64,000 nt of DNA from Mesorhizobium sp. Z1-4 (GCF_004000235.1 NZ_RCIO01000001.1:1302400-1366399), one strand, 5' to 3'; counted from the stretch's first letter, positions 18,156 to 28,467 are shown. Notes: generated from the letters alone by a model not told the origin. Numbers and translations: made by a program.

Positions 18156-19766
18156 ATGACCGAGCAAGGTACGCGTAATCCCGAAAACGGGATCGAAACC
18201 ATCGGACTGACCGGAACCGGCACTGTCCGCTACAATCTGACGGAGGCCGAGCTTTACGAACATGCGCTGCAGCGCGGTGAGGCGACGCTTACCGCCGACG
18301 GCGCTCTGGTGGCTTACACCGGACAGCACACCGGCCGCTCGCCCAAGGACAAGTTCGTGGTGCGCAATGCGTCGACCGAGGCCACGGTCTGGTGGGATAA
18401 CAACTCGGCGATGGAGCCGGAGAAATTCCAGCTCCTGCTCGACGATTTCCTCAGCCACGCGAAAGGCCTCGACCTTTACGTTCAGGATCTTGCCGGCGGG
18501 GCAGATGCCGAACACCGGCTGCCGACGCGGGTGATTACCGAATTTGCCTGGCATTCACTGTTCATCCGCAACCTGCTCATCCGTCCCGCGCGGGCCGACC
18601 TTGCCGGATTCGCCCCGCAGTTCACGATTATCGACCTGCCGTCCTTCCGGGCCGACCCGGCCCGCCACGGCACACGCAGCGAAACGGTGATCGCCATCGA
18701 CTTCAGCCGCATGCTGGTTCTGATCGGCGGCACCGCTTATGCGGGCGAGATGAAGAAATCGGTCTTCACCGCGCTCAACTATCTGCTGCCTGAAAAGGGC
18801 GTCATGCCGATGCATTGCTCGGCCAATGAGGGCTCCGCGGGAGACGCTGCGGTGTTTTTCGGATTGTCCGGCACGGGCAAAACTACACTTTCGGCCGATC
18901 CGTCGCGCACTCTGATCGGAGATGACGAGCATGGCTGGGGACCGGCCGGCATCTTCAATTTCGAGGGCGGCTGTTACGCCAAGACAATCCGCCTGTCGGA
19001 GGAAGCCGAGCCCGAGATCTTCGCCACCACGAAACGTTTCGGCACTGTGCTGGAAAATGTCGTGCTGGACGATGTGCGCATGCCCGACTTCAATGACGGC
19101 AGCCGGACAGAAAACACACGCTGCGCCTACCCGCTGCACTTTATTCCGAACGCCAGCGAGACAGGGCGCGCAAGCCATCCGAAAAACATCATCATGCTGA
19201 CCGCCGATGCCTTCGGCGTGCTGCCGCCAATCGCGCGTATGACACCGGCGCAGGCAATGTACCATTTCCTGTCCGGCTACACAGCCAAGGTGGCCGGCAC
19301 CGAACGCGGCGTCAGCGAACCCGAGGCCACGTTCTCAACCTGCTTCGGTGCGCCCTTCATGCCGCGGCATCCGTCGGAATACGGCAATCTGCTGCGCGAG
19401 CTGATTGCCCGGCATGGCGTCAACTGCTGGCTGGTCAATACCGGCTGGACGGGCGGCGCGTATGGCACCGGCCAGCGCATGCCGATCCGCGCGACACGGG
19501 CGTTGCTGACGGCCGCGCTCGACGGCTCACTCGCAGACGCCGAATTCCGCACCGACCCCAATTTCGGCTTCGAAGTGCCGCTGGCGGCCGAGGGTGTGGA
19601 CACCGCGATCCTCGACCCGCGAACTACCTGGTCCGACCCGGCCGCCTATGACGCACAGGCGCGGCGGCTTGTCGGCATGTTCATCGACAATTTTGCCAAG
19701 TTCGAAAGCCATGTCGACGCGACAGTCGCTGGCGCAGCTCCACGGCTTAACATCGCGGCGGAGTAG
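18156..19766 (+). CDS. pckA: Phosphoenolpyruvate carboxykinase (ATP)
   Basis: A 536-residue enzyme that converts oxaloacetate and ATP to phosphoenolpyruvate, the first committed step of gluconeogenesis. The P loop GLSGTGKTT is at residues 236-244, followed by LIGDDEHGW with the metal-binding acidic residues. The substrate segment GRSPKDKF is near residue 56. A strong ribosome-binding site GGGGAG precedes the ATG by 1-2 nt of spacing from its last bases (GAGGGGGAGC-ATG). Divergent from chvI, and closed by a strong terminator. ChvI-dependent control of pckA has been reported in rhizobia and fits the layout. Confidence 0.97.
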   Translation: MTEQGTRNPENGIETIGLTGTGTVRYNLTEAELYEHALQRGEATLTADGALVAYTGQHTGRSPKDKFVVRNASTEATVWWDNNSAMEPEKFQLLLDDFLSHAKGLDLYVQDLAGGADAEHRLPTRVITEFAWHSLFIRNLLIRPARADLAGFAPQFTIIDLPSFRADPARHGTRSETVIAIDFSRMLVLIGGTAYAGEMKKSVFTALNYLLPEKGVMPMHCSANEGSAGDAAVFFGLSGTGKTTLSADPSRTLIGDDEHGWGPAGIFNFEGGCYAKTIRLSEEAEPEIFATTKRFGTVLENVVLDDVRMPDFNDGSRTENTRCAYPLHFIPNASETGRASHPKNIIMLTADAFGVLPPIARMTPAQAMYHFLSGYTAKVAGTERGVSEPEATFSTCFGAPFMPRHPSEYGNLLRELIARHGVNCWLVNTGWTGGAYGTGQRMPIRATRALLTAALDGSLADAEFRTDPNFGFEVPLAAEGVDTAILDPRTTWSDPAAYDAQARRLVGMFIDNFAKFESHVDATVAGAAPRLNIAAE

Positions 19767-19788
19767 GCATTCTGCATCTCGATCCAGC

Positions 19789-19814
19789 AAGGGCCCGCCA
19801 TCGTGCGGGCCCTT
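19789..19814 (+). terminator. Rho-independent terminator of pckA
   Basis: A perfect 10-bp stem AAGGGCCCGC / GCGGGCCCTT with loop CATCGT, followed by TGCTTTGTTG, 22 bp after the pckA stop. Confidence 0.8.
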
Positions 19815-19850
19815 TGCTTTGTTGGGGACGTGGCGTAGACCGGACGCATT

Positions 19851-20288
19851 ATGACGAGCACCGGCATCATAGAAATCGCACCGGACGTGACGGTTGCCGA
19901 GGCCGACCTTGAGGAGCAGTTCATTCGCTCATCGGGGCCGGGCGGGCAAAATGTCAACAAGGTGGCGACGGCGGTGCAGCTGCGGTTCGACGCCCGCAAC
20001 GCCTCCGGGCTTGCTGACCCTGTGAAGGCACGGCTCTTCAGGCTCGCAGGCCAGCGCGCCACGAAAGACGGCGCGATTGTCATCGAGGCCAGCCGCTTCC
20101 GCACCCAGGAGCGCAACCGCGAAGATGCCCGCGACCGGCTGTTTGCACTGATTGCGGAAGCCGCCAAGCCACCGCCGCCGCCGCGCAAGAAAACCCGACC
20201 GTCGAAGGGCGCGGTGGAACGGCGCCTGAAGGCAAAGGCCGGACGGTCGCAGGTCAAGAAAATGCGCGGGCGGGTCGATCGCGAATGA
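19851..20288 (+). CDS. arfB: Alternative ribosome-rescue peptidyl-tRNA hydrolase ArfB
   Basis: A 145-residue class-I release-factor-like protein. The catalytic motif SGPGGQNVNKV places GGQ at residues 31-33, and a basic C-terminal tail (RKKTRPSKGAVERRLKAKAGR, only part quoted elsewhere as PSKGAVERRL) fits the mRNA channel of stalled ribosomes. There is no codon-recognition domain, which separates it from RF1/RF2. It rescues ribosomes on non-stop mRNAs when trans-translation is insufficient. It stands alone between pckA and a LysM gene. Confidence 0.93.
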   Translation: MTSTGIIEIAPDVTVAEADLEEQFIRSSGPGGQNVNKVATAVQLRFDARNASGLADPVKARLFRLAGQRATKDGAIVIEASRFRTQERNREDARDRLFALIAEAAKPPPPPRKKTRPSKGAVERRLKAKAGRSQVKKMRGRVDRE

Positions 20289-20372
20289 AGGCCGGGCCAC
20301 TTTGGCCTTTCCATTCGCGGCGTCCGGTGCAAAACTTTCGCTCGATATCAACCAGACGAGGAGGCTCACGGT

Positions 20373-20825
20373 ATGGGCATATTCGATTTCGTGAAAAGCG
20401 TGGGCAAGAAGCTCGGCATCGGCGACGAGGAAGAAGCGCCGGACGCCGACAGCCTCAAGAAGGAGCTCGATTCCCATTCACTCGGCACTGACGACGTCAA
20501 GATCGAGGTAGTTGGCGACAAGGCCGTGCTGAAAGGCGTGGTGTCCGACCAGTCGGTCTTCGAAAAAGCCGTGATCGCGGTCGGCAATACGCTCGGCATT
20601 TCGAAGGTCGAAGCCGGCGAGCTGACGCTTGCCGCCGAGCCCGCCAAGGAGCCGGTGTTTTATACGGTCAAGAAGGGCGACAATCTCTGGAAGATCGCCG
20701 AGGCCAATTACGGCAAGGGCAAGGGCGCGAAATATCCCGTCATCTTCGAAGCCAACAAGCCGATGCTGAAGGATCCGGACAAGATCTATCCCGGCCAGGT
20801 GCTGCGTATTCCCGCACTCGACTGA
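20373..20825 (+). CDS. BON-LysM domain protein (Kbp/YgaU-like)
   Basis: A 150-residue cytoplasm-type protein without a signal peptide. A BON domain covers about residues 25-88, followed by a LysM domain at 96-147 (FYTVKKGDNLWKIAEANYG...IYPGQVLRIP). The architecture matches E. coli Kbp (YgaU), a potassium-binding protein induced by osmotic stress. The lack of an export signal speaks against a peptidoglycan-binding role despite the LysM domain. The ribosome-binding site GAGGAGG is strong. A terminator follows the stop. Confidence 0.88.
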   Translation: MGIFDFVKSVGKKLGIGDEEEAPDADSLKKELDSHSLGTDDVKIEVVGDKAVLKGVVSDQSVFEKAVIAVGNTLGISKVEAGELTLAAEPAKEPVFYTVKKGDNLWKIAEANYGKGKGAKYPVIFEANKPMLKDPDKIYPGQVLRIPALD

Positions 20826-20849
20826 CGCTCATTCGCTGAAAATCCGACG

Positions 20850-20883
20850 AGGCCGGTTTCGGGTTGCCCGGAGCCGGCCTTTT
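20850..20883 (+). terminator. Rho-independent terminator after the LysM gene
   Basis: AGGCCGG pairs with CCGGCCT around an inner CGGG/CCCG helix, ending in TTTT. It covers an in-frame TTG at 20864 that would otherwise extend alkB, which supports starting alkB at the later ATG. Confidence 0.75.
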
Positions 20884-20899
20884 CCATGATGAACGCAAC

Positions 20900-21517
20900 A
20901 TGCTCTCGCTCCCCGACGGTATCCGCCACCTGCCAGCCTATTTCGACAGCGCCGAACAACAGGCGCTGGTTGACGATATTCGCGCGGTCGTGGCCGCCGC
21001 ACCGCTCTACACGCCAGCCATGCCGCGTACCGGCAAGGAAATGAGCGTTCGCATGACCAATTGCGGAACGCTGGGCTGGGTGACCGACAAGGAGCGGGGT
21101 TACCGCTACCAGCCGACGCATCCTGTGACCGGCAAGCCGTGGCCGGCCATACCCGAAAGGCTGCTTTCCGTTTGGAGCGAGGTCGCCGACGATCCGCAGG
21201 AACCGCAGGCTTGTCTGGTCAACTTCTACGACGCGGCGGCAAAGATGGGCCTGCACCAGGACCGCGACGAGGAAGACTTCTCCGCCCCCGTGGTATCGAT
21301 TTCGCTGGGGGATGCGTGCCTGTTCCGCGTTGGCGGCACAAAACGCAACATGCCGACCACGTCATTTCGGCTGGAGAGCGGCGATGTGGTGGTGCTTGGC
21401 GGCGAGGGACGGCTCGCCTTTCACGGGGTCGACCGCATTTATGCCGGCACCTCGCCGCTCCTGAACAACGGCGGCCGGATCAATCTGACCCTGAGACGGG
21501 TGAAGCGGCCCGGCTGA
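20900..21517 (+). CDS. alkB: Alpha-ketoglutarate-dependent DNA/RNA dealkylase AlkB
   Basis: A 205-residue Fe(II)/2-oxoglutarate dioxygenase that repairs 1-methyladenine and 3-methylcytosine by oxidative demethylation. The iron ligands are H119 and D121 (LHQDRDE) and H175 (FHGVDR). The 2-oxoglutarate and substrate motif is RINLTLR at 193-199. I chose the ATG at 20900 because the only upstream in-frame start (TTG 20864) lies inside a terminator hairpin. No Ada or LexA site is visible upstream, so it may be expressed constitutively at low level. Confidence 0.93.
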   Translation: MLSLPDGIRHLPAYFDSAEQQALVDDIRAVVAAAPLYTPAMPRTGKEMSVRMTNCGTLGWVTDKERGYRYQPTHPVTGKPWPAIPERLLSVWSEVADDPQEPQACLVNFYDAAAKMGLHQDRDEEDFSAPVVSISLGDACLFRVGGTKRNMPTTSFRLESGDVVVLGGEGRLAFHGVDRIYAGTSPLLNNGGRINLTLRRVKRPG

Positions 21518-21601
21518 CCGCGCAAATGCTTGCTTAACAAATCGAAACTACCCTTGCGGTTTACACCAAGAAGAACGACCCGCGAGTGTGAGTAGGTAGC
21601 G

Positions 21602-22858
21602 ATGACAGACCGGCCAGCGCCCATCACCGCCGGCACCGATTGGGTCTACGCGGCCATCGTCGCGGCGGCCGGCCTGTTTTTCGGACTGACCAACCAGTAT
21701 CACCTGTGGACACTCGACGAGAACGGCTTCTCCGTTCTCTCCGAACGCCTGCCTTACTGGGACTTCACCAATCTCTGGGCCGGCTCGAAGATGGCGCTTG
21801 ACGGCAACGCCGCCGTCCTTTTCGACGCAGAAACCTACCGAGCCGCGCTTCGGGCAATGCTGTCGCCGCTGCTGCCGGATCAGGAATGGAGCTATCCTCC
21901 GAGCATGGCACTGGTCGGCGCACCGTTGGCGCAGCTGCCGATCTTTGCGGCCTATCTTGTGTGGACGTTGGGCACGATCGCGTGCCTGTATTTCGCGATA
22001 AAGCCGCTCAAGCTTCCCTTTGTTGTCCATATCGCTGCCGCTGTTTCGCCGGCGGTGCTGGTCAATACGGTATTCGGGCAGAACGGTGCGCTCACCGGCG
22101 CGCTTCTGATCGGCGGCCTGCTGATCGTGCAGAAAAGGCCTATCCTGGCGGGGGTATTCTTCGGCCTGCTCACCATCAAGCCGCATCTCGGCATACTTGT
22201 GCCGGTATGTCTCATCGCGAGCCAGAACTGGCGTGCTTTCGGCTCAGCCGCCGTTACGTCTGTTCTGGTCGTGCTTGCAACGGGCCTTGCCTTCGGCTTC
22301 GACACCTGGCCCATGTTTCTGGCCAATACCGGTCCGCTGATGACGGCGATCCTGGAGGCCCCCTATCCGCAGCCCTACCACGCCAACGCCATGACCGTCT
22401 TTATCGGCGCCCGTTCGATCGGGGCCAGTTTGTCTGTAGCATATGCGGCGCAGCTGGCGGCGGCACTCACGGCCGCGCTTTTCGTGATCTGGCTCTGGCG
22501 CCCTTCAAATCCCGTCGATCACAGGATGCGAGCATTGTTGACTGCAACGCTGGCGATCGTCGCGACGCCTTATGGCTACAGCTATGACGCCATCCCCCTG
22601 TGTGTCGCCGTCGCCTTCCTGTTTGTTACGGTGCCGAAGCCGCCCGTTACGTTTCTCGCTTTCGTCTGGCTTTCGCCGCTGGCGATCCATCTGCTTCATC
22701 AACAGGGTATCGGATTCGGTATCCTGTTCCCGATCAGCCTATGCGTGTGGATGGGCATCCGCTGCCTGCGCGAAGCCAGATCGGCTCAGTCGGCCGCAGC
22801 AGCAGAAGAGGCCACCAGGTCGGAGCGAAGCCAAATCGTTGCCGCCGAGTTGCGGTAG
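21602..22858 (+). CDS. Polytopic membrane protein, glycosyltransferase family 87 (DUF2029)
   Basis: A 418-residue integral membrane protein with about ten hydrophobic helices. An early conserved acidic stretch YWDFTNLWAGSKMA and the following YPPSMALVGAPLA are typical of GT87/DUF2029 proteins, which are thought to transfer mannose from polyprenyl phosphate on the outer face of the membrane. The C-terminal 24 residues are Ala- and Glu-rich. They overlap by 73 bp, on opposite strands, with the 3' end of another multi-helix membrane protein. The donor and acceptor sugars are unknown. Confidence 0.78.
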   Translation: MTDRPAPITAGTDWVYAAIVAAAGLFFGLTNQYHLWTLDENGFSVLSERLPYWDFTNLWAGSKMALDGNAAVLFDAETYRAALRAMLSPLLPDQEWSYPPSMALVGAPLAQLPIFAAYLVWTLGTIACLYFAIKPLKLPFVVHIAAAVSPAVLVNTVFGQNGALTGALLIGGLLIVQKRPILAGVFFGLLTIKPHLGILVPVCLIASQNWRAFGSAAVTSVLVVLATGLAFGFDTWPMFLANTGPLMTAILEAPYPQPYHANAMTVFIGARSIGASLSVAYAAQLAAALTAALFVIWLWRPSNPVDHRMRALLTATLAIVATPYGYSYDAIPLCVAVAFLFVTVPKPPVTFLAFVWLSPLAIHLLHQQGIGFGILFPISLCVWMGIRCLREARSAQSAAAAEEATRSERSQIVAAELR

Positions 22859-24411
22859 ATGACGCGATAGTTCTCCAGCGCATCCACGTTTGCTACGTTG
22901 GCGCTGATCGCCGTCTGGCCCGCGGTCTCGCGGCTCCCGCCGGCGAGAATGATGTCCGGCCTCAATTGCTGCAATTCTCTTGCCGCATCCGCGATATGGT
23001 TATCGCGGAGCGTTTCGAGACGGTCGGCGTCTACCGAGTCCGCAGCTGCTTCCATCATCGTTTCAGCATTTTCGACGGCCCAGAGACTGGCGTAGCGCGA
23101 CTGATACCGGCCTTCGATCATACGCGTCAGCGGGAATGCCGCCTGCATGCGTGTCGCGATGGATGCAACTGTCGGGCGCTCGACATGCGATACAACGGCA
23201 TCTCGCGCGCGACCGAGCTCCGCCTTCTGCGATGCTTCGAGAATGCCCTGGCCCGCGCCTGAAACGACGAGGCCAATGACGACAAACGCACCGGCCGCCG
23301 CCGCAAGCCTGGTTGTCGAGGCCCACTGCCGATAAGGTGGCAAGGTCCAGAGCTGCGCGCAAAGCGCAAGCAAGCCGAACATATGGATGGGCATCGCCTG
23401 GTAATCCCAGCCCTTACCCATCCAGAGATAGCAGGGGACATAACCCAGCGCTGCCAGGAGAAGCAGCGCTGCCGCCCTGTCGATCCGCCCCGGGCGTGCC
23501 ACCGCAAATGCAATTCCGACGATAATGAGAAGCCCCGCCACCGGGCGAACCAGATCGCCGTGAAGGATCGATTTGCGCGCCGGCAGATAGAGCTCGGCAA
23601 GCATCGGCATGAGATCGGTAAAAAACGCCCGGTAGAAGAGCGCCAGCACGGCCAGGTAAGCCAGCGTTATGACCGCACCCAAAAGGGTCTCAACCGTAAG
23701 AAGCGGGCGCAGCGACCGGCGCATGAAACACAAGCCAAAGGCCGGCAGGGCAAGCGCCAGAACGGCGAATGGCGGTTTGATCATCACGAAAACAGCCGCG
23801 CCGATACCCGCCAGGATGCGAGTGAGGGTGCTTCCGGAGCGGAAGTCCGGCGTCTCGTGACGCGCGATCAGCAAAGCCAGCCAGGGCAAAAGTGCGATAA
23901 TGCCGATCTGCTCGCGTTGGCCGAAATTGCCGGGGAAAAGATAGAGCACGGCGGCAACGGTAACGGGCGCGAGCCAGGCAAATCGAGGTGCGGAAAATCG
24001 CTCGACCGACCCAAGAATCCGGGCGCACAAGGCCACAGACGCCAGCGCAAATACCGGAATGCCAAGCGAGAGCAACAACTCCGCGGGCACGCCGGTCAAG
24101 CGCTCGCCGAGAGCAACCGGCATGTAGAGCCAGACCGAAAACGGCGGGTTGGTCTCGATGACGTCGACATATAGCTGAGCGCCGTCGAGCAGGCGGTTGC
24201 ACACAACAATCAGGTAGGTGACATCGACATTGCCCGGCACCACCGCATAGGAAAGCCACGCCACAAGGGCTGCAATGAAGAGGCTCGCACTCGAAGGGCT
24301 GACCAGACGCCAGCGCCTGACGCCACCGTCGCCACGCAACGGCGAGTAGCCGTCCGCTGTCGTGTCCGTGTTGTCGGGGTTGGCGCCCATCCAGCCACTG
24401 CCGCGCCGCAT
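22786..24411 (-). CDS. Polytopic membrane protein, possible GT-C glycosyltransferase
   Basis: About 541 residues with roughly eleven transmembrane helices and a C-terminal soluble domain of about 150 residues. An early loop (DGAQLYVDVIETNPPFSVWLY) has the acidic residues and NPP motif seen in GT-C-fold, polyprenyl-phosphate-dependent glycosyltransferases of the PMT/ArnT type. I cannot name the family with certainty. The start is uncertain: TTG 24444, ATG 24411 and ATG 24390 are all in frame, and none has a convincing ribosome-binding site. It converges with and overlaps the neighbouring GT87-like gene, so the two may act on the same glycan. Confidence 0.7.
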   Translation of the reverse strand: MRRGSGWMGANPDNTDTTADGYSPLRGDGGVRRWRLVSPSSASLFIAALVAWLSYAVVPGNVDVTYLIVVCNRLLDGAQLYVDVIETNPPFSVWLYMPVALGERLTGVPAELLLSLGIPVFALASVALCARILGSVERFSAPRFAWLAPVTVAAVLYLFPGNFGQREQIGIIALLPWLALLIARHETPDFRSGSTLTRILAGIGAAVFVMIKPPFAVLALALPAFGLCFMRRSLRPLLTVETLLGAVITLAYLAVLALFYRAFFTDLMPMLAELYLPARKSILHGDLVRPVAGLLIIVGIAFAVARPGRIDRAAALLLLAALGYVPCYLWMGKGWDYQAMPIHMFGLLALCAQLWTLPPYRQWASTTRLAAAAGAFVVIGLVVSGAGQGILEASQKAELGRARDAVVSHVERPTVASIATRMQAAFPLTRMIEGRYQSRYASLWAVENAETMMEAAADSVDADRLETLRDNHIADAARELQQLRPDIILAGGSRETAGQTAISANVANVDALENYRVIYRNSAATIWLRSDLVASSAAAAD

Positions 24412-24484
24412 ATGCCGGCTTGTTCGAGGAGCGAATATCCTCAAAAACCTAGCGCCCGGCAGCTAACGGCGCGTTAATCCCGGT

Positions 24485-25450
24485 CTAAAGCTTCCTGAGA
24501 GCGACTTCCATGACCCGGTGCTCTTCGCCCTTGCGCAGGATCAGGTTGGCCCGCGGGCGCGTGGGCAGGATGTTCTCGTGCAAATTCTTAAGATTGATGT
24601 TGGCCCACAGGCCCTCGGCGATGGCGCGGGCGGCATCTTCGGAAAGCTGCGAATAGCGATGGAAGAAGGATTCGGGATTGCGGAACGCCGTCTCGCGCAG
24701 CCGCATGAAACGCGACACGTACCAGTGATGGAGAAGCTCTACATCCGCGTCGACATAGATCGAGAAATCAAAGAAGTCCGACACGAACGGCACGATCTTG
24801 CCGTCTTTCGGCAGCTCGCGCGGCTGCAGGACGTTGAGCCCCTCGAAGATCAGGATGTCGGGGCAGTCGATGGTGACGAACTCGCCCGGCACAACGTCAT
24901 AGACCAGATGCGAATAAAGCGGCGCACGCACATTGCGCTGGCCGGATTTGATATCGGTCAGGAAGCGCAGCAGCGCGCCGACATCGTAGCTTTCGGGGAA
25001 ACCCTTGCGCTCCATCAGATTTTCGTTGCGCAACACCTCGTTGGGCAGCAGAAAACCGTCGGTGGTGACGAGGTCGACCTTGGGGCTTGAAGGCCAGCGG
25101 CGAAGCAGCTCTTTCAGGATACGCGCAGTCGTCGACTTGCCGACAGCGACCGACCCGGCCATGCCGATGATGAAAGGCGTTTTCACTGCATCCTGAACAG
25201 AGAAGAACACCTTGCGCTGATCGAAAAGCAGCTGGCTCGCCTCGACATGCGCTGAAAGCAGCCGCGACAGCGACAGGTAGATGCGCCGGACCTCTTCCAG
25301 ATCGATCGGCTCGTTGAAGGAGGAAAGCCGGACCACTTCATCGTTGGTCAAGGTCAGCGGCGTGTCGGCACGAAACGCCGACCATTCCTCGGCGGAAAAG
25401 ATGCGGTAAGGGGAATATTTGTCTGTCGAGGCCAGCTGATCCATCGCCAT
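24485..25450 (-). CDS. coaA: Pantothenate kinase, type I
   Basis: A 321-residue ATP-dependent kinase that makes 4'-phosphopantothenate, the first and regulated step of CoA synthesis. The P loop GSVAVGKS is at residues 99-106, and [14 protein letters not shown] and the pantothenate-binding RKGFPESYD segment follow. It lies 21 bp after hisE at the end of the minus-strand histidine cluster, so it may be co-transcribed. Two ATGs six bases apart (25450 and 25444) are possible starts. Confidence 0.96.
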   Translation of the reverse strand: MAMDQLASTDKYSPYRIFSAEEWSAFRADTPLTLTNDEVVRLSSFNEPIDLEEVRRIYLSLSRLLSAHVEASQLLFDQRKVFFSVQDAVKTPFIIGMAGSVAVGKSTTARILKELLRRWPSSPKVDLVTTDGFLLPNEVLRNENLMERKGFPESYDVGALLRFLTDIKSGQRNVRAPLYSHLVYDVVPGEFVTIDCPDILIFEGLNVLQPRELPKDGKIVPFVSDFFDFSIYVDADVELLHHWYVSRFMRLRETAFRNPESFFHRYSQLSEDAARAIAEGLWANINLKNLHENILPTRPRANLILRKGEEHRVMEVALRKL

Positions 25451-25471
25451 CCAATTCGTGCCCGGCAGAGG

Positions 25472-25792
25472 CTATCCGCCCCGGGAGGCCTTTTCCGCGA
25501 TGCCCGACTGGCCGGTTCTCTGCTCCAGTTCCGCAAGGACGGAGCTGAGCGGTATGCCGGCAATCTTCAGCACCACAAGCCAGTGATACAGCAAATCTGC
25601 GCTTTCCGATATCAATGCATCCGGGTCGCCCTGGATGGCCGCGATCACGGTTTCCACCGCCTCCTCGCCGAGTTTCTTGGCAGCCCTGGGCTGACCGCCG
25701 GCGACGAGACGGGCTGTCCAGGATTGATCGTCGCCCGACCCTGCGCGCTCGGCGACGATGCGTTCCAGATCTGCAAGCGAGAAGTCGCTCAT
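25472..25792 (-). CDS. hisE: Phosphoribosyl-ATP pyrophosphatase
   Basis: A 106-residue MazG-fold protein that hydrolyses phosphoribosyl-ATP to phosphoribosyl-AMP, the second histidine step. The metal-binding residues are in KKLGEEAVE and the following [10 protein letters not shown] chose the ATG at 25792 (MSDFSL), with GGGGGA about 6 nt upstream, over the ATG at 25798 which would be too close to it. It is the last his gene of the minus-strand series, 19 bp after hisF. Confidence 0.95.
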   Translation of the reverse strand: MSDFSLADLERIVAERAGSGDDQSWTARLVAGGQPRAAKKLGEEAVETVIAAIQGDPDALISESADLLYHWLVVLKIAGIPLSSVLAELEQRTGQSGIAEKASRGG

Positions 25793-25811
25793 GCCCATTC
25801 CCCCGTCGCGC

Positions 25812-26594
25812 CTATGCAGCGTCAAGCCGCACGGCAACGCCCGCTTGTGCCATATGCGCCTTTGCCTCGGCAATCGAGTAGGTGCCGAAGTGGAAGATCG
25901 AAGCGGCCAGCACGCCGGTCGCATGGCCGTTCAAAACGCCGGCGACGAGATGATCGAGTGTGCCGACGCCGCCTGAGGCGATGACCGGGGCAGGCACGGC
26001 ATCGGCGACGGCGCGGGTCAGTTCGATATCATAACCCTCCTTAGTGCCATCGCGATCCATGGAGGTCAGCAGGATTTCACCGGCACCGAGCCCCACAACC
26101 TTGCGGGCGAATTCGACGGCATCGATGCCGGTCGGTTCGCGGCCGCCATGCGTGAAGATTTCCCAGCGACCCGCCTCGCCCGGTGCCGAGGCCCGGCGCG
26201 CATCGATCGCGACCACAATGCACTGATTGCCGAACTTGTCGGCCGCCTCGGCGACGAAATCCGGGTTCTTAACCGCAGCCGTGTTGATCGACACCTTGTC
26301 GGCACCGGCCAGGAGAAGCTTGCGGATATCGGCCACCTGGCGCACACCGCCACCCACCGTGAGCGGCATGAAACAATGTTCCGCAGTGCGCGCCACGACA
26401 TCGAAGATCGTCTCGCGATTGTCCGACGAGGCGGTGATGTCGAGGAAGCAGAGCTCGTCGGCGCCCGCCGCATCATAAGCGATCGCCGCTTCCACCGGAT
26501 CGCCCGCATCGACGAGATCGACGAAGTTGACGCCCTTCACTACGCGGCCGTCCTTGACATCCAGACAGGGGATAACGCGGGACTTCAGGGTCAT
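25812..26594 (-). CDS. hisF: Imidazole glycerol phosphate synthase, cyclase subunit
   Basis: A 260-residue TIM barrel. The N-terminal [19 protein letters not shown] and the phosphate-binding TVGGGVR and IASGGVG loops are diagnostic, with catalytic aspartates in CLDVKDG and TSMDRDG. With HisH it forms imidazole glycerol phosphate and AICAR. The ATG at 26594 has GGAG 7 nt upstream. It follows a DUF2867 gene that separates it from hisA. Confidence 0.97.
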   Translation of the reverse strand: MTLKSRVIPCLDVKDGRVVKGVNFVDLVDAGDPVEAAIAYDAAGADELCFLDITASSDNRETIFDVVARTAEHCFMPLTVGGGVRQVADIRKLLLAGADKVSINTAAVKNPDFVAEAADKFGNQCIVVAIDARRASAPGEAGRWEIFTHGGREPTGIDAVEFARKVVGLGAGEILLTSMDRDGTKEGYDIELTRAVADAVPAPVIASGGVGTLDHLVAGVLNGHATGVLAASIFHFGTYSIAEAKAHMAQAGVAVRLDAA

Positions 26595-26610
26595 ATACCA
26601 GCTCCGCGCA

Positions 26611-27057
26611 TCAGGCCGCGACCGCGCGTGCCATCGCATTGCGCATTATCCAGCGGTGGAACGGCAGGATAATGCGTAGATAAGTACGCCCGAACAGATT
26701 GTGTGGTCTGACCCAGGTCGCGGCATAAGCAACGTTGTCGCGGCAGAGCACCGAGATACGGAAATCCAGATGGCTATCATCGAACCCGAGCAGAATCTCG
26801 TCCTCGGCCCGTCCCGCCACCGGGAATATGCCGAAACGGTCGCCGTTCCGACTCCGTCCCTTGAGCCCGAAAGGCAGCACTGCAAGTGCGCGCAGCAAAA
26901 GCAGGCCTTTCACCCAGATCGGAAACTCCGTCGCGCGGGCAACGATGGTTTCGACGTCGAGCGGGGTTTCACCCGCATAGCAATCGACAAAATCCTGCGG
27001 GCCAACAAGACCAGCCAACAAAGTGCCTTCGGGCAGCGGCGTCTCGCGAACCTTCAT
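26611..27057 (-). CDS. DUF2867 domain protein in the his operon
   Basis: A 148-residue protein of unknown function. The C-terminal segment [19 protein letters not shown] is characteristic of DUF2867. There are no membrane helices long enough to be convincing, except an amphipathic stretch [18 protein letters not shown]. Its start overlaps the hisA stop by 4 bp (ATGA), and hisF starts 16 bp after it. It is therefore translated with the histidine enzymes. Whether it has a role in histidine synthesis is not known to me. Confidence 0.82.
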   Translation of the reverse strand: MKVRETPLPEGTLLAGLVGPQDFVDCYAGETPLDVETIVARATEFPIWVKGLLLLRALAVLPFGLKGRSRNGDRFGIFPVAGRAEDEILLGFDDSHLDFRISVLCRDNVAYAATWVRPHNLFGRTYLRIILPFHRWIMRNAMARAVAA

Positions 27058-27818
27058 TGGCGTTCCTCCTCGAAAAGTGCCTTTTCCGGTGCCTCGCCCC
27101 GCAACACCGCCAGTGCTTCGGCCGGCTCGATGCGGCCATCATAGAGCGCGCGGCCGGAGATCGCGCCTTCCAGCCGGGCGGCGTCGGGCATCGTCATCCG
27201 CACGATGTCGGCCAAAGAGGCAAGGCCGCCCGAAGCGATGACGGGAATTGAGACGGTGTCTGCCAACGCGATGGTCGCATCCCAGTTGATGCCGGTCAGC
27301 ACGCCGTCGCGGTCGATATCGGTGTAGATGATCGCCGCTACGCCGGCACCCTCGAAGCGTTTCGCCAGCTCCGCGACCTCGAGCTCCGATGCCTCGGCCC
27401 AGCCCTCGACTGCAACCTTGCCGCCACGCGCGTCGATTCCGACGGCAATCTTGCCCGGAAAGGCTGCCGCCGCCTGCTTCACCAGTGCCGGATCGCGCAC
27501 CGCGACCGTGCCCAGGATGACGCGCGCCAGACCCTTTTCGAGCCATGCTTCGATATGCGCCATCGAGCGGATGCCGCCGCCGAGCTGAACCGGGTTCTTG
27601 GTCGCGGCCAAAATCGCCTCGACTGCCGCCCCATTGCGGCTTTCACCGGCAAAGGCGCCGTCGAGATCGACCACATGCAGCCATTCGAAACCCTGATCTT
27701 CGAAGGCCTTGGCCTGCGCGGCCGGGTCGGGATTGTAGACCGTTGCGCTCGCCATCTCGCCGAGCTTGAGGCGCACGCATTCACCGCCCTTGAGGTCGAT
27801 TGCGGGGAAAAGGATCAC
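27054..27818 (-). CDS. hisA: ProFAR isomerase (HisA)
   Basis: A 254-residue TIM barrel that isomerises the aminoaldose ProFAR to the aminoketose, the step before His[18 protein letters not shown] with the catalytic Asp, LGGGIRS, and IASGGLAS phosphate loops are present, and the second catalytic Asp lies in YTDIDRDG. I chose the GTG at 27818, which overlaps the hisH stop (GTGA) and matches the usual family start. A GTG at 27827 would add three residues. Confidence 0.95.
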   Translation of the reverse strand: MILFPAIDLKGGECVRLKLGEMASATVYNPDPAAQAKAFEDQGFEWLHVVDLDGAFAGESRNGAAVEAILAATKNPVQLGGGIRSMAHIEAWLEKGLARVILGTVAVRDPALVKQAAAAFPGKIAVGIDARGGKVAVEGWAEASELEVAELAKRFEGAGVAAIIYTDIDRDGVLTGINWDATIALADTVSIPVIASGGLASLADIVRMTMPDAARLEGAISGRALYDGRIEPAEALAVLRGEAPEKALFEEERQ

Positions 27819-28465
27819 GGCCTCCACCTCAGAAAATTGCCGATCAGCGCCAGACCCAGTTTCTGGCTCTTTTCGGGGTGGAACTGGGTGCCGACCATAT
27901 TGTCGCGCGTGACGGCGGCGGTGACCTGACCGCCATAGTCGGTGGTGGCGAGCAGGTCATCGGCACGCTCAACCACGAGATGGTAGGAATGCACGAAATA
28001 GGCATGCAGGCCGTCGGGCCCGGTCGAAATGCCGTCAAACAGCGGGTGATCCTTGGTCAGCTCGATCGTATTCCAGCCGATCTGCGGGATCTTGAGCGAA
28101 GGATCGGCCGGTTTCATTTCCACCACGTCGCCGGCGATCCAGCCGAGGCCCTTCGTGATTGTCTTCTCCAAACCCCGCGCCGACATCAGCTGCATGCCGA
28201 CACAGATGCCGAGAAATGGCCTGCCGTTTGTCGTGACTGCCTCTTCCAGCGCTTCGACCATGCCGGGAACGGCATCAAGGCCGGCGCGGCAGTCGGCATA
28301 GGCGCCAACACCCGGCAGCACGATGCGGTCGGCCTTGCGGACAGCCTCCGCATCGGCGGTCACTTCAATCGAAGCATCGATGCCGCCTTCACGCGCTGCA
28401 CGTTCGAAGGCCTTCGCGGCGGAGCGGAGATTGCCCGATCCGTAATCGATGATTGCAACGCGCAT
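27815..28465 (-). CDS. hisH: Imidazole glycerol phosphate synthase, glutamine amidotransferase subunit
   Basis: A 216-residue class-I amidotransferase that provides ammonia to HisF. The oxyanion and nucleophile segment [11 protein letters not shown] contains the catalytic Cys, and the His-Glu pair lies in [10 protein letters not shown]. The stop overlaps the hisA GTG by 4 bp, and the start follows the DUF2628 gene by 2 bp. Confidence 0.97.
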   Translation of the reverse strand: MRVAIIDYGSGNLRSAAKAFERAAREGGIDASIEVTADAEAVRKADRIVLPGVGAYADCRAGLDAVPGMVEALEEAVTTNGRPFLGICVGMQLMSARGLEKTITKGLGWIAGDVVEMKPADPSLKIPQIGWNTIELTKDHPLFDGISTGPDGLHAYFVHSYHLVVERADDLLATTDYGGQVTAAVTRDNMVGTQFHPEKSQKLGLALIGNFLRWRP

Positions 28466-28467
28466 GG

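Noticed and set aside
17955-18554. Minus-strand open frame opposite the start of pckA and across the AT-rich gap
   Set aside because: It runs through the promoter region and antisense to conserved PckA residues, with no family similarity.
20864-20899. Upstream TTG start for alkB
   Set aside because: It lies inside the terminator hairpin of the LysM gene and has no ribosome-binding site.
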